A DNA stretch of 64,000 bases from positions 186,001 through 250,000 of the forward strand of contig DAOSEM010000003.1 in the NCBI GenBank assembly GCA_035363115.1, read 5' to 3'. Each line of letters begins with the position of its first letter. Within the stretch, counting starts at the first letter, position 1. Below the pieces are notes generated by a model. That model had not been told where the DNA came from. It saw nothing but the letters and a program-made list of their open reading frames with translations, and did not search any database. Below are positions 51,966-60,870 of this stretch, in pieces. A program made the translations under genes and the position numbers. The stretch comes from Syntrophales bacterium (GTDB lineage Bacteria > Desulfobacterota > Syntrophia > Syntrophales > PHBD01).

Positions 51966-51994
51966 TTGACAATCACTACATGTTGTGGTTATGT
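51966..51994 (+). promoter_or_regulatory. Predicted nrdJ promoter
   Basis: TTGACA (51966-51971), 17 bases, TTATGT (51989-51994). The -35 is perfect, the -10 moderate. The first NrdR-like box lies inside the spacer and the second just downstream of the likely start. The rest of the 414-base gap 51652-52065 shows no cobalamin riboswitch or RNA gene that I can support. Confidence 0.55.
51975..51988 (+). promoter_or_regulatory. NrdR-like box 1
   Basis: ACTACATGTTGTGG, close to the sequence at 52007-52020 and with a palindromic ACATGT core. NrdR boxes occur as pairs about 31-32 bases apart before ribonucleotide reductase genes; the offset here is 32. Confidence 0.6.
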
Positions 51995-52006
51995 GCAGGG
52001 CCTCAT

Positions 52007-52020
52007 ACAACATGTGGTGT
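52007..52020 (+). promoter_or_regulatory. NrdR-like box 2
   Basis: ACAACATGTGGTGT, 32 bases after box 1 on the same strand, with the ACATGT core in the same register. It ends 45 bases before the nrdJ start. Confidence 0.6.
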
Positions 52021-52065
52021 TGATCTGTCGAACTTTCTCTTCTCTTTCCAAGGGGTTAATCTGCC

Positions 52066-54306
52066 ATGAGAACAATGTCTGATTCTTTCGATAAGCCGGA
52101 GTTGGCAAAGAATGCCGTCACAGTGCTGGAAAGGCGGTATCTGAAACGGGATCTGGATGGCAACGTTCTGGAAGAGCCGGCGGATATGTTTCGAAGGGTA
52201 GCGCAAACCGTTGCCGAGGCAGATCGGAAATTCAGCAGGAAAAACGGCGTATCTCAACTTGCAAAGGAATTCTACCGCATGATGGCTTCCATGGAATTTC
52301 TGCCCAACTCGCCGACCCTGATGAATGCCGGGCGTGAACTGGGGCAATTGTCCGCCTGCTTTGTGCTGCCGGTGGGTGATTCCATGGAGGAGATTTTCGA
52401 TGCCGTGAAATACACCGCCCTGATTCACAAATCCGGAGGAGGCACCGGTTTTGCCTTTTCCAGGCTGCGCCCCGCCAATGACGTTGTCCTGACGACGACC
52501 GGCATTTCCAGCGGTCCGATATCGTTTATGCGCGTTTTTGACATCGTCACGGAAACCATCAAGCAGGGCGGCACGCGGCGTGGCGCGAACATGGGCATCC
52601 TGCGTGTCGATCATCCGGACATCATGAATTTCATCATGTGCAAAGCCGACAAGAAGCAGCTCAACAACTTCAACATTTCCGTGGGGCTTACGGAAGCCTT
52701 CATGAAGGCCGTGGAGAAGGACGAAAATTACGAGCTGATCAATCCCCGTGACGGGCACGTCACCGGAACGCTCAATGCCCCAAAAGTATTCCATCGGATC
52801 ATTTCTCAGGCCTGGGAAAACGGCGAGCCGGGGATCGTATTCCTGGATCGACTCAATCGCGACAATCCCACGCCCCACATCGGGGAGATCGAATCCACCA
52901 ATCCCTGCGGTGAGCAGCCCCTTTTGCCCTACGAGTCATGCAACCTTGGCTCGATCAATCTATCCAGGATGGTGAAGGGAGACAAGGTCGATTGGGAGCG
53001 GCTGAAGAAGGTTGTTCACCTGGCCGTTCATTTTCTCGACAACGTGGTGGAAATCAACAAATACCCCTTGCCGCAGATCGCCGAGATGACCCTCGCCAAT
53101 CGCAAGATCGGGCTTGGAGTCATGGGATGGGCGGACATGCTGATTCTGCTGGGGATTCCTTACAATGCGGAAGAGGCGCTGGAACTTGCCGGAAGGGTCA
53201 TGAATTTTATCAATGAGGAGGGGCACAGGGCCTCGCATGCATTGGCCGAAACCCGCGGGCCGTTCCCGAACTTCAAGGGATCAATCTATGATCAAAAAAG
53301 GATGCCGTCCATGCGCAACGCAACGGTCACGACCATCGCGCCCACCGGCACGATCTCGCTCATTGCCAATGCCTCGTCAGGCGTGGAGCCGCTCTTCGCG
53401 GTCTCGTTCGTCCGGCAGGTCATGGATAACGACGTCCTCCTGGAAGTGCACCCGCATTTTGAAGCCATCGCGAAACGCCGGGGTTTCTACTCGCCGGAAT
53501 TGATGAAGCGAATTGCCGAAGAAGGATCTATTCACAATATGGAAGACATCCCGGAAGATATCCGCAATCTGTTTGTTACGGCCCACGACATAACACCGGA
53601 CGTGCATATTCGTATGCAGGCGGTCTTTCAGAAATATACGGACAACGCGGTGAGCAAGACCGTGAATTTCCCGAACGGTGCAACCATTCAGGATGTCGCC
53701 CGCGTCTATGAGCTGGCCTATCAGCTCGATTGCAAAGGGGTTACGATCTATCGTGACGGCTCGCGGGATCAGCAGGTATTGAGTAGAGGCAGCAAGGAAG
53801 GGCAGGCGATTCCGGAAACCCCGGCTCCTGAGAAGCCAACGACCAAGCGCGAGCGTCCCAAAGTGCTCAAAGGCTGGACCTACCAGATGCAGACCGGATG
53901 CGGACCCCTGTATGTAACCGTCAACCAGGACAGCTCGGGTCTCTTTGAACTTTTCACCACGATGGGGAAGGCGGGAGGCTGTGCGGCCTCACAGAGTGAA
54001 GCGATCGGCAGGATGGTGTCTCTGGCCTGGCGCAGCGGACTCCAGGCAAAACAGGTTATCAAGCAGCTTCATGGCATTTCCTGCCACTCGCCATCGGGCT
54101 TTGGCGAGAATAGAGTCCTGTCTTGTGCGGATGCCGTGGCCAAGGCGATTCAGTACCATCTGTCGGACAATGGAGGCAGCGGCAAGATTCCGTATCAGGA
54201 AAAGAGTGTTCTGTTCAAGGGAGCTTGCCCCGAATGCGGGGGAATCGTAGCACATGAGGGCGGTTGTATGGTTTGCCGCATATGCGGCTATAGCGAGTGT
54301 GCATGA
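52066..54306 (+). CDS. nrdJ: Adenosylcobalamin-dependent (class II) ribonucleotide reductase
   Basis: The 746-aa protein is the class II reductase that makes deoxyribonucleotides with B12 and works with or without oxygen. It shows the substrate and active-site regions LPNSPTLMNAGRELGQLSACFVLP and KSGGGTGFAFSRLRP, the NPCGEQPLLPYESCNLGSINLS segment with thiyl Cys and Glu, and ATVTTIAPTGTISLIANASSGVEPLF. The C-terminal region has a zinc-ribbon pattern (CPECGGIV, then CRICGYSEC). Electrons probably come from thioredoxin. ATG 52066 behind AAGGGG. Tandem NrdR-like boxes lie upstream. Confidence 0.96.
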   Translation: MRTMSDSFDKPELAKNAVTVLERRYLKRDLDGNVLEEPADMFRRVAQTVAEADRKFSRKNGVSQLAKEFYRMMASMEFLPNSPTLMNAGRELGQLSACFVLPVGDSMEEIFDAVKYTALIHKSGGGTGFAFSRLRPANDVVLTTTGISSGPISFMRVFDIVTETIKQGGTRRGANMGILRVDHPDIMNFIMCKADKKQLNNFNISVGLTEAFMKAVEKDENYELINPRDGHVTGTLNAPKVFHRIISQAWENGEPGIVFLDRLNRDNPTPHIGEIESTNPCGEQPLLPYESCNLGSINLSRMVKGDKVDWERLKKVVHLAVHFLDNVVEINKYPLPQIAEMTLANRKIGLGVMGWADMLILLGIPYNAEEALELAGRVMNFINEEGHRASHALAETRGPFPNFKGSIYDQKRMPSMRNATVTTIAPTGTISLIANASSGVEPLFAVSFVRQVMDNDVLLEVHPHFEAIAKRRGFYSPELMKRIAEEGSIHNMEDIPEDIRNLFVTAHDITPDVHIRMQAVFQKYTDNAVSKTVNFPNGATIQDVARVYELAYQLDCKGVTIYRDGSRDQQVLSRGSKEGQAIPETPAPEKPTTKRERPKVLKGWTYQMQTGCGPLYVTVNQDSSGLFELFTTMGKAGGCAASQSEAIGRMVSLAWRSGLQAKQVIKQLHGISCHSPSGFGENRVLSCADAVAKAIQYHLSDNGGSGKIPYQEKSVLFKGACPECGGIVAHEGGCMVCRICGYSECA

Positions 54307-54679
54307 GGAAAGCCCGCCGGGGTAAGCCAGCCTGGAGAGAATGAAAAAATCAATCAGCCTTTTGAGAAAAAAGCGGGCTCGATTGGCCTCCCCGGGACGC
54401 TTTCCATGCATCCTTCCCTCACTTGGCGGGCCAGGGCAGGATGGAACGGCCGAAACGCGGATCCCATCGTTGCAGCATCTCCTCACATCCAACCTTCCGG
54501 GTTTCCTGCAGTAGCACTGTCCCTCTCATGCCCCCCTCCCTGGGGCTCTATGCCAACCGGACAATTTATGTGTTACAACCCCCGTACTTATTACGTATTC
54601 TCTGCGGGACAATATGTTTTCATTGACAATTCTTTTGTTTTCAGATACTTCGCCACCATTCTTCCAAAGGAGGTAATAA
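54307..54679. other. Intergenic region between nrdJ and livK, 373 bases
   Basis: It holds the tRNA-like fragment B (54422-54463). TTGACA at 54623-54628 is followed 16 bases later by ATACTT and may serve livK, with only moderate fit. livK has an AAAGGAGG ribosome site. No other gene or RNA was recognised. Confidence 0.4.
54422..54463 (-). repeat. tRNA-Phe 3'-end-like fragment, copy B
   Basis: 42 bases match the tRNA-Phe segment 60869-60910 at 34 positions, ungapped, in the same orientation, starting at the CCA-end side. It lies in non-coding DNA after nrdJ. It has G at positions where the intact tRNA has T in the T loop, so it is degraded, and would not fold as a working tRNA. Confidence 0.5.
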
Positions 54680-55954
54680 ATGAAAAGCAAATCGTTGCGG
54701 TTGCTTGGTTGCGTGGCGGTAGCAGCGGTACTGTGCCTGTTGCTCGCGGCAGGTCCGGCGGCAGCCCAGCAAAAAGTGATCAAGATCGGTACTATTTTCC
54801 CCTTGACCGGCCCGGTAGCAAACGCGGGGCAGCGTTGCCAGGCCGCGGTCCAGACGGCGGTTGAAATCGTCAACGGCCAGCATCCCGGAGTGAAAATCCC
54901 CCTGGCAAAGAAGGGTGGGCTGTTGGGCGGATACAAGATCCAGCTGGTCCATGCGGACAGCCAGGGCAAGCCGGACATCGGCAAGGCCGAGGCCGAGCGG
55001 CTCATCAACCAGGAAGGCGTATGGGCCCTCATCGGGTCTTATAACAGCTCCGTGAGCGGACCGGCGAGCCTGGTCGCCGAGCGCGCGAAAAAGATCTTCA
55101 TGTGCGGTGCCTCCAGCAGTTCGGCATTGACCAATCGTAACCTGAACTACTTCTTCCGCCTGGCGCCGACCGACGCGACCGAGTCGGCGGAATTCGTCGA
55201 AGTCCTCAAATGGCTCAACCAGAAGCAGAAGGCCAATATCAGGACGATCGGGATCATTTACGAGAATACCCTCTTCGGAAAGGGCGCCGCCGGTGAGGCG
55301 AAGAAAGCCGCCACCGCCGCGGGATTCAGCGTAGTGGCGGACGTTCCCTATACCCCCGGGGCGACCAACCTCAACAGCGAGGTTCAGACTCTGAAGACCA
55401 AGAACCCCGATGCCCTCTTCGGAGCGGTGCTGGGTGCCGATTACGCCCTCATGGTGAAGACCATGAAGCAGTCAAACTGGGTCCCCAGAATGTCGATCAA
55501 CTACTGCTCGGGCTACCAGGATCCGATCATTGCCAAACAGCTGGGCAAGGACGCCGACCTGTTCATGGGCTCCAACGCCTATACCCCGCAGTTCGCGTCC
55601 CTGTTGCCGGCCGTTGCCGCGGTTGAGAAGATCTTCAAGACCAAGACGAAGGGCGTGCCGTTCGACGGCGACAGCATTCAGGAAGCCGTGGCCGTGATCG
55701 TGCTGGCCCAGGCGATCGAGAAGGCCGGAAGCCTCGACCCGGAAAAGGTCGTCAAGGTGCTCCACGAGAGCACGTTCGACTCCCCGCTGTCCCTGGGCGG
55801 GAAGGTTCAATTCGCGAAGGGTGGCCAGAACATCAAGGCATTCAGCATCGTGACGCAGCTTCAGAATGGTGAATACAAAAGGCTTTATCCCGCCGATCTG
55901 GCGGATCCGAAGGCCAAGGTCGTGTTCCCCATGAAGCCCTGGGACAAGAGGTAA
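54680..55954 (+). CDS. livK: ABC transporter periplasmic binding protein, LivK/amide type
   Basis: The 424-aa protein has a Sec signal peptide (about 1-30, ending PAAAQQ) and the periplasmic binding protein type 1 fold of branched-chain amino acid and amide transporters: IKIGTIFPLTGPVANAG, HADSQGKPDIGKAEAERLINQEGVWALIGSY. It heads a complete transport set with livH, livM, livG and livF. The substrate may be a branched-chain amino acid, an amide or an aromatic/organic acid. Two strong hairpins separate it from livH. Confidence 0.92.
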   Translation: MKSKSLRLLGCVAVAAVLCLLLAAGPAAAQQKVIKIGTIFPLTGPVANAGQRCQAAVQTAVEIVNGQHPGVKIPLAKKGGLLGGYKIQLVHADSQGKPDIGKAEAERLINQEGVWALIGSYNSSVSGPASLVAERAKKIFMCGASSSSALTNRNLNYFFRLAPTDATESAEFVEVLKWLNQKQKANIRTIGIIYENTLFGKGAAGEAKKAATAAGFSVVADVPYTPGATNLNSEVQTLKTKNPDALFGAVLGADYALMVKTMKQSNWVPRMSINYCSGYQDPIIAKQLGKDADLFMGSNAYTPQFASLLPAVAAVEKIFKTKTKGVPFDGDSIQEAVAVIVLAQAIEKAGSLDPEKVVKVLHESTFDSPLSLGGKVQFAKGGQNIKAFSIVTQLQNGEYKRLYPADLADPKAKVVFPMKPWDKR

Positions 55955-55965
55955 CAAGGTGACCC

Positions 55966-55993
55966 GCGGGGGCGACCGGCCGGTTGCCCCCGC
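55966..55993 (+). terminator. GC-rich hairpin after livK
   Basis: GCGGGGGC at the 5' side pairs with GCCCCCGC, with inner GACCGG/CCGGTT pairing (one G-T), 28 bases in total. It lies 11 bases after the livK stop. No T run. Confidence 0.5.
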
Positions 55994-56055
55994 AGCCCAT
56001 CATATCCGATATCCGGTTTGCTCACCTCGACAACGGATCGAGTGGACTTCGTATG

Positions 56056-56095
56056 GGAGCCTTTGGGAGCCCGATACACTACTCCCAAAGGCTCC
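56056..56095 (+). terminator. Perfect 14-bp hairpin before livH
   Basis: GGAGCCTTTGGGAG (56056-56069) pairs perfectly with CTCCCAAAGGCTCC (56082-56095), loop of 12. It ends 14 bases before the livH start. Together with the hairpin at 55966 it probably makes binding-protein mRNA more abundant or stable than the downstream genes. Confidence 0.55.
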
Positions 56096-56109
56096 TGTCT
56101 GTGCATTGA

Positions 56110-56970
56110 ATGGAAACGGTTCTCCAGGTACTCATTGACGGAATTTTAAGCGGGCTCCTGTACGCACTGGTGGCCGCCGGCCTGTGCCTTATCTGGGGCG
56201 TCATGGACGTCATCAATTTCGCCCACGGCGAGTTCCTGATGGCGGCCATGTATGTCAGCTACTGGCTGGGGTTCCTGGCCGGTGTGGATCCCCTGGTGTC
56301 TCTTCTCGCCGCCGGCGTGTTTGTCTTTCTCCTCGGGGTGCTGACCTACCAGCTGATCGTCAAATACACCGTCGGCAAACCATCGCTCGCGGCGCTCCTG
56401 GCCACCTTCGGGCTGGCCATGCTCATCAAGAATCTCTGCCTGAACCTCTTCTCGCCGAATTTCCGCATCCTCACCGATACGTGGCTCGGCGACAAGACCT
56501 ATCACCTGGGGGCGCTGATCATCCCCATTCCGCAACTGGTGACAGGCATCATCGCGCTGCTCGTCATCGCGCTTATCTATGCACTGATCAACTCCACCCG
56601 GTTCGGCTGGGCCGTCCAGGCGACCGCCATGGACAAGGAAGCGGCCGAGCTGATGGGCATCAACACGGAACGAATCTACCTCCTGATCTTCGGTATCGGC
56701 GGGGCGTGCGTGGGCATTGCCGGCGGCATCATGCCGACGTATCTTGCCGTGCATCCCGAGGTGGGCTCGCTTTTCGGGCTTATTGCCTTCATCTGCGTGG
56801 CGATGGGGGGGTTCGGGAGCATCCCGGGGGCGCTGTGTGCGGGCCTGCTCGTGGGGGTTGTGGAGTCGTTCGCAGGGTTTTACATCGCGCCCGTGTTCAA
56901 ATACGTGGCCGTGTTCAGCCTGTACCTGGCAGTTGTCGCCTTTCGAAGGAAGGGGTTTTTCGGTTGGTAG
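56110..56970 (+). CDS. livH: Branched-chain amino acid-type ABC permease LivH
   Basis: 286 aa, about eight membrane segments, LivH pattern: LIDGILSGLLYALVAAGLCLIWGVMDVINFAHGEFL, and GINTERIYLLIFGIGGACVGIAGG with MGGFGSIPGALCAGLLVGVVESF. It forms the channel with LivM. The stop overlaps the livM TTG start by 7 bases. Confidence 0.94.
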   Translation: METVLQVLIDGILSGLLYALVAAGLCLIWGVMDVINFAHGEFLMAAMYVSYWLGFLAGVDPLVSLLAAGVFVFLLGVLTYQLIVKYTVGKPSLAALLATFGLAMLIKNLCLNLFSPNFRILTDTWLGDKTYHLGALIIPIPQLVTGIIALLVIALIYALINSTRFGWAVQATAMDKEAAELMGINTERIYLLIFGIGGACVGIAGGIMPTYLAVHPEVGSLFGLIAFICVAMGGFGSIPGALCAGLLVGVVESFAGFYIAPVFKYVAVFSLYLAVVAFRRKGFFGW

Positions 56971-57986
56971 ATCCGGCGAAAAACAGAATCTTCGGCAAGG
57001 ATGCCGTGTGGCTGCTGTTCATTGCGGTCGTGGCCGTCCTGCCCCTTGTACCGGGTTTTGCGGACAATTCCTTCCGCATGCATGTCTTCATCCTGATCCT
57101 GTTGTACGCCAGCATGGCGCAGGCCTGGAACATCATCGGCGGCTACTGCGGCCAAGTGTCCTTCGGCCATTCGGTGTTTTTCGGAATCGGCGCCTACGGG
57201 GCGTCCATGGCCCTGGTGACGTACGGGACGGCGCCCTGGCCCGGCATCCTGATCGGCATGGCGGCGGCCGGCCTGGTGGCGGTCATCATCAGCTATCCCT
57301 GCTTCAAGCTGAGCGGCCATTATTTTGCCATTGCCACCTTTGCCATCGTGGAGATTTTTTTCCGCATGTTCCAGGTATGGGACTGGATTGGCGGGGCCAT
57401 CGGGCTGGACTATCCCGTTGTTGAAGAGGGGCTCTGGAACCTGGTCTGGTATTCGAAGACCGGGTATTATTACTTCGCCCTGATCCTGTTTGTGGTTGTC
57501 TTCGGAGTCGTGCGCTGGCTGGAAGGGCACCGGTTCGGGTATTACATGAAGGCCGTGCGGGAAGGGCAGGAGACGGCCGAATCGCTGGGCGTCAACAGCA
57601 CCATGGTAAAACTCACGGCAATGGCCATCTCGGCCGTCCTGGCGGCCCTTTGCGGTGTTTTCTTCGTGCAGTACAACCTGCGGGTGGACCCGTCCATGGT
57701 CATATCCCTCGACATGGCGATGAAGTTCGTCCTCATCACCATCCTGGGCGGGGCCGGCACCCTCCTGGGGCCTCTGGCCGGTGCGGCGGTCCTCATCCCG
57801 CTGCAGGAGTACACCCGCGCGTTCTGGGGCGGACTGGGCGGCGGCATCGACCTGATCGTTTTCGGACTGATCATCATCCTCATGGTCATCAAGCAGCCCG
57901 CCGGGATCGTCGGAATTTTCCAGGGGATCCGGCAGAGGATTGCGAAAGCCCGCGGCAAGGGAGGTGAGGAAGTTGGCGCTCCTTGA
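56964..57986 (+). CDS. livM: Branched-chain amino acid-type ABC permease LivM
   Basis: The TTG at 56964, behind AAGGAAGGGG, gives 340 aa. LivM features are clear: NIIGGYCGQVSFGHSVFFGIGAYG, SGHYFAIATFAIVEIFF, and AMKFVLITILGGAGTLLGPLAGA. About nine to ten membrane segments. It overlaps livH by 7 and livG by 14 bases, which shows coupled translation. A much longer upstream frame on this strand is a shadow of livH. Confidence 0.93.
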   Translation: MVDPAKNRIFGKDAVWLLFIAVVAVLPLVPGFADNSFRMHVFILILLYASMAQAWNIIGGYCGQVSFGHSVFFGIGAYGASMALVTYGTAPWPGILIGMAAAGLVAVIISYPCFKLSGHYFAIATFAIVEIFFRMFQVWDWIGGAIGLDYPVVEEGLWNLVWYSKTGYYYFALILFVVVFGVVRWLEGHRFGYYMKAVREGQETAESLGVNSTMVKLTAMAISAVLAALCGVFFVQYNLRVDPSMVISLDMAMKFVLITILGGAGTLLGPLAGAAVLIPLQEYTRAFWGGLGGGIDLIVFGLIIILMVIKQPAGIVGIFQGIRQRIAKARGKGGEEVGAP

Positions 57987-58728
57987 ACTGAATGAAGTGA
58001 CCATGAAGTTCGGCGAGCTCGTCGCCAACGACCGGGTCAGCTTTACCGTGGAAGCCGGCTCGATTGTCGGGCTCATCGGCCCCAACGGCGCGGGGAAAAC
58101 GACCCTGTTCAGCTGCATTTCCGGGCTCTACAAGCCGTTCAGCGGACGCATTTCCTTCGACGGCGAGGATATAACCGGGCTCACGCCATATCAAATCGCC
58201 CGCAAAGGGGCGGTGCGCACCTTCCAGGTCGTTCGGCCCCTCAAGGAAATGACGGTTTTCGACAATGTGCTCGTCGGCGCTTTCCTGAAATGCCATGACA
58301 ACAAGGCGGCATTTGAAAAAGCCGCGGAATGCATCAGGCTGTGCGAGCTCACCCCATTCCAGGACAAGCTGGCCGGGGGGTTGCCCATCGCCGGCAAGAA
58401 ACGCCTGGAAATGGCGAGGGCGCTGGCTGCGGGTCCCAAGCTGCTCATGCTGGACGAGGTGATGGCGGGCCTCACGTCGACGGAAGTGAAGGCGGCCGCG
58501 GAAGTCATCCTGCGCCTGAAAGAAAGCGGCATGACCATGATGATCGTGGAGCACGTCATGGAGGCCATTATGCCGATCGCCGACAAGGTCGTGGTGCTCG
58601 ACAGCGGCCTCAAGATCGCCGAGGACGTGCCCGAGCGCATCGTCAACGATGACAAGGTCATCGAGGCCTATCTCGGGGCGAAATACGCCCAGCGCATGAA
58701 GGAACAGAGGAGTGGAGCCGGTGCCTGA
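57973..58728 (+). CDS. livG: ABC transporter ATP-binding protein LivG
   Basis: The TTG at 57973 behind GGAGGTGAGG gives 251 aa. Walker A is IGPNGAGKTTLF; the Q-loop region and a slightly atypical signature (LPIAGKKRLEMARAL) are followed by Walker B LLMLDEVMAGLT and the switch His in VEHVME. It is one of two ATPases that power uptake with LivF. Overlaps livM and livF. Confidence 0.93.
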   Translation: MALLELNEVTMKFGELVANDRVSFTVEAGSIVGLIGPNGAGKTTLFSCISGLYKPFSGRISFDGEDITGLTPYQIARKGAVRTFQVVRPLKEMTVFDNVLVGAFLKCHDNKAAFEKAAECIRLCELTPFQDKLAGGLPIAGKKRLEMARALAAGPKLLMLDEVMAGLTSTEVKAAAEVILRLKESGMTMMIVEHVMEAIMPIADKVVVLDSGLKIAEDVPERIVNDDKVIEAYLGAKYAQRMKEQRSGAGA

Positions 58729-59437
58729 GCCCATCCTGAACGTTTCCGGCCTGGATGCGGGATATGACGGCATCCCCGTCGTCTTTGACGCCTCCCTGGA
58801 GGTCTTGCCGGGTGAGCTGGTCGCGATCGTGGGCGCGAACGGGGCGGGGAAGTCCACGATCATGCGGACAATCTGCGGCCTCATGCACCCTCTGAAAGGG
58901 AGCATCCTCTTCGAGGGAGCCGATATTTCCCGGCTTCCGGCGAACCGCACCGTCAAGCTCGGCATCAGCTACGTCCCGGAAGGCCGCCGGATTTTCGCCA
59001 AGCTCTCGGTTGAGCAAAACCTCGCCCTGGGGGCGTATGCCGAAGACTCCAAGACGGAGGTCAAGCGCCGCGTCGAGGAAATATTGCAGATATTCCCCGT
59101 GCTCAGGGAGCGCGCCAGGCAAGTCGGCGAGACGCTGAGCGGCGGGGAGCAGCAGATGCTGGCCATCGCACGCGGGCTCATGTCGCACCCCAAGCTGCTC
59201 ATGCTCGACGAGATGTCGCTGGGCCTCATGCCTACCATGGTGGAGAAAATGATGGAGACCGTCATCGGCATCAACAAGGCCGGGACCACGGTCCTGCTGG
59301 TCGAACAGATGGTCCAGGAGGCGCTCGAAATCGCCCACCGAGGCTATGTCATCCAGAGCGGGAATGTCGTCCAGTCCGGCACGGGACGCGAACTGCTCGA
59401 TTCTCCCGATGTCCGCAAGGCATACCTCGGAATGTAA
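58721..59437 (+). CDS. livF: ABC transporter ATP-binding protein LivF
   Basis: The GTG at 58721 is preferred (GAGGAG 10 bases upstream; 238 aa); GTG 58712 would add three residues. Walker A VGANGAGKSTIM, signature LSGGEQQMLAIARGL, Walker B LLMLDEMSLGLM and H-loop LLVEQMVQEA are all present. It overlaps livG by 8 bases and ends the operon. Confidence 0.93.
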   Translation: MPEPILNVSGLDAGYDGIPVVFDASLEVLPGELVAIVGANGAGKSTIMRTICGLMHPLKGSILFEGADISRLPANRTVKLGISYVPEGRRIFAKLSVEQNLALGAYAEDSKTEVKRRVEEILQIFPVLRERARQVGETLSGGEQQMLAIARGLMSHPKLLMLDEMSLGLMPTMVEKMMETVIGINKAGTTVLLVEQMVQEALEIAHRGYVIQSGNVVQSGTGRELLDSPDVRKAYLGM

Positions 59438-59526
59438 GCCATCAACTCCTTTCCGTTTATAAGCAAAAAAAGAGTGACAGTGCCGTCAAGACAACCCTGC
59501 TGATTTGTGTACAGAGCTTACACATC

Positions 59527-59952
59527 ATGCCGACGGATGCAGAAATAGGTTGTTTTCTGGTAGGCGTCATCCTTGCTTTCTACGGATTCGTTGATGGTGT
59601 GTTCAACTTCTTCGATTGGCGCCGTGATGAAAAGCTGCTCCGCACCGGGATCGAAACCACGGGAAAGATCACGGATGCAGCCACGTATCCGCAGATAGAG
59701 AACGTCAACTCCGGCCAATACCGCTTTTATGCGGAATTCAAGGCTGCTGACAATACTACCCATGTAGCGGCATCGCATTTTGCCAGCAGTTCTCCAGAAA
59801 AATTTTTGAACACCGAGGTTGCCGTTATATATGATCCCAAGAATCCGGATCATTCCCGTTTTAAAAACGATATCCGTCTCATTCGTGAAGTCGCCATCAA
59901 TATCAGTGTGTTCCTTATCGGTCTGGGACTGATCATTTACGCGGCGTTATAG
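59527..59952 (+). CDS. DUF3592-type membrane protein
   Basis: 141 aa with a hydrophobic segment at each end (about 8-28 and 118-140) and a beta-rich middle: GIETTGKITDAATYPQIENVNSGQYRFYAEFKAADNT, then VAVIYDPKNPDHSRFKNDI, the DUF3592 pattern. Function unknown. It has lower GC than the neighbouring liv genes and stands 89 bases after livF. Confidence 0.72.
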   Translation: MPTDAEIGCFLVGVILAFYGFVDGVFNFFDWRRDEKLLRTGIETTGKITDAATYPQIENVNSGQYRFYAEFKAADNTTHVAASHFASSSPEKFLNTEVAVIYDPKNPDHSRFKNDIRLIREVAINISVFLIGLGLIIYAAL

Positions 59953-60149
59953 CATCGAAGGCCGGCTGTTCAGGATGGTCGGATCATGGTGTCGCGGGAA
60001 CCGGGTGATCTTCTCAAATAATGGGGTTCATGATTGAAACTTGTGCTGGTATTGTTGATGATGTGCCTGTTACAATGAATTGTCCGACGAAGTAGTATGT
60101 AGTAAGAAATTCACTTGTTAATGGATATTTATGCAGGAGGTGGCTTAAG

Positions 60150-60752
60150 ATGAAAAAGCGATTATTTATTATATTTGGAATTGTATTGTTGGTTGCTTAT
60201 TGGGCTGCAAACGCTGCCGCAGCAGAAGCGCAACGCAATGTTAAGGTAAAAGAAAAGCAGATAATATTAAAAGGTTTAAGTATCGGAATGGATATCAATG
60301 AAGCACGGAAGGTGTGTGTAAACTTAATAGGCAAAAACTGGACTGTCAGTCCAGTTGAAGACTCTAATACTTTGATGTCGCATGATAGGGAGTTTTTCAA
60401 AAAGAACAAAATGCGCATGTTTGGTAAGCAAGGCTTTCTTATGAAAAATAAAGAAGGCAATCTTACCGGATACGGGTTCATCATCGACGAAGACGGACAC
60501 GGAAAGGTTACGGAGATTTTTTTAAGCGGGGAATTAACGGATTACATCTTTCTTACAAATGATGTTCACGCAGATTATTTTGTCGATGAATTCAAGAAAA
60601 ATTTTGGATTGCCGAATCTTCCGTGGATCTTTCGCGGATGGCAATACTCGAGTCCATTTGGGTATGAGTTAACGATCATGACCGACAAATCAATTGATAT
60701 AAAGAGAAACAAGCCGAGTATCCCTCGCAGACCGAAAATAAATTTTGATTAA
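60150..60752 (+). CDS. AT-rich orphan gene, hypothetical secreted protein
   Basis: 200 aa, start ATG 60150 behind CAGGAGGTGG. A signal peptide is likely (MKKRLFIIFGIVLLVAYWAANAAAAEA). The mature part includes KGLSIGMDINEARKVCVNLIGKNW, resembling short secreted repeats that sense or bind ligands, and EIFLSGELTDYIFLTNDVHADYFVDEF. Family not recognised. Base composition is roughly 35-40% GC by eye against 60% or more around it, with AT-ending codons, indicating recent transfer. It ends 118 bases from the CCA end of tRNA-Phe, a common integration site. Confidence 0.72.
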   Translation: MKKRLFIIFGIVLLVAYWAANAAAAEAQRNVKVKEKQIILKGLSIGMDINEARKVCVNLIGKNWTVSPVEDSNTLMSHDREFFKKNKMRMFGKQGFLMKNKEGNLTGYGFIIDEDGHGKVTEIFLSGELTDYIFLTNDVHADYFVDEFKKNFGLPNLPWIFRGWQYSSPFGYELTIMTDKSIDIKRNKPSIPRRPKINFD

Positions 60753-60830
60753 GATGGGCCTTGGCGGACGCCCTTGTAACTCCGTCGCTTATTGTCCCTT
60801 ATTACGGGTAGAAACAGGGCAGCAAAAAGA

Positions 60831-60864
60831 AAGGGGTCACAGACCGTAATCTGTGACCCCTTTT
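60831..60864. terminator. Bidirectional terminator beside tRNA-Phe
   Basis: AAGGGGTCACAG (60831-60842) pairs perfectly with CTGTGACCCCTT (60851-60862). On the plus strand TTTT follows; on the minus strand TTTCTTTTTGC follows, so it can end both the AT-rich gene and the tRNA transcripts. Confidence 0.8.
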
Positions 60865-60870
60865 GTGTCA

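Noticed and set aside
56184..56963. N-terminal 260-residue extension of LivM overlapping livH
   Set aside because: It lies in another frame of livH and is Arg/Gly/His-rich; LivM homology begins at about 56964.
54680..59437. livKHMGF as foreign DNA by composition
   Set aside because: Its GC and codon use resemble the rest of the window; only the following genes are AT-rich. The flanking tRNA-like fragments alone do not prove transfer.
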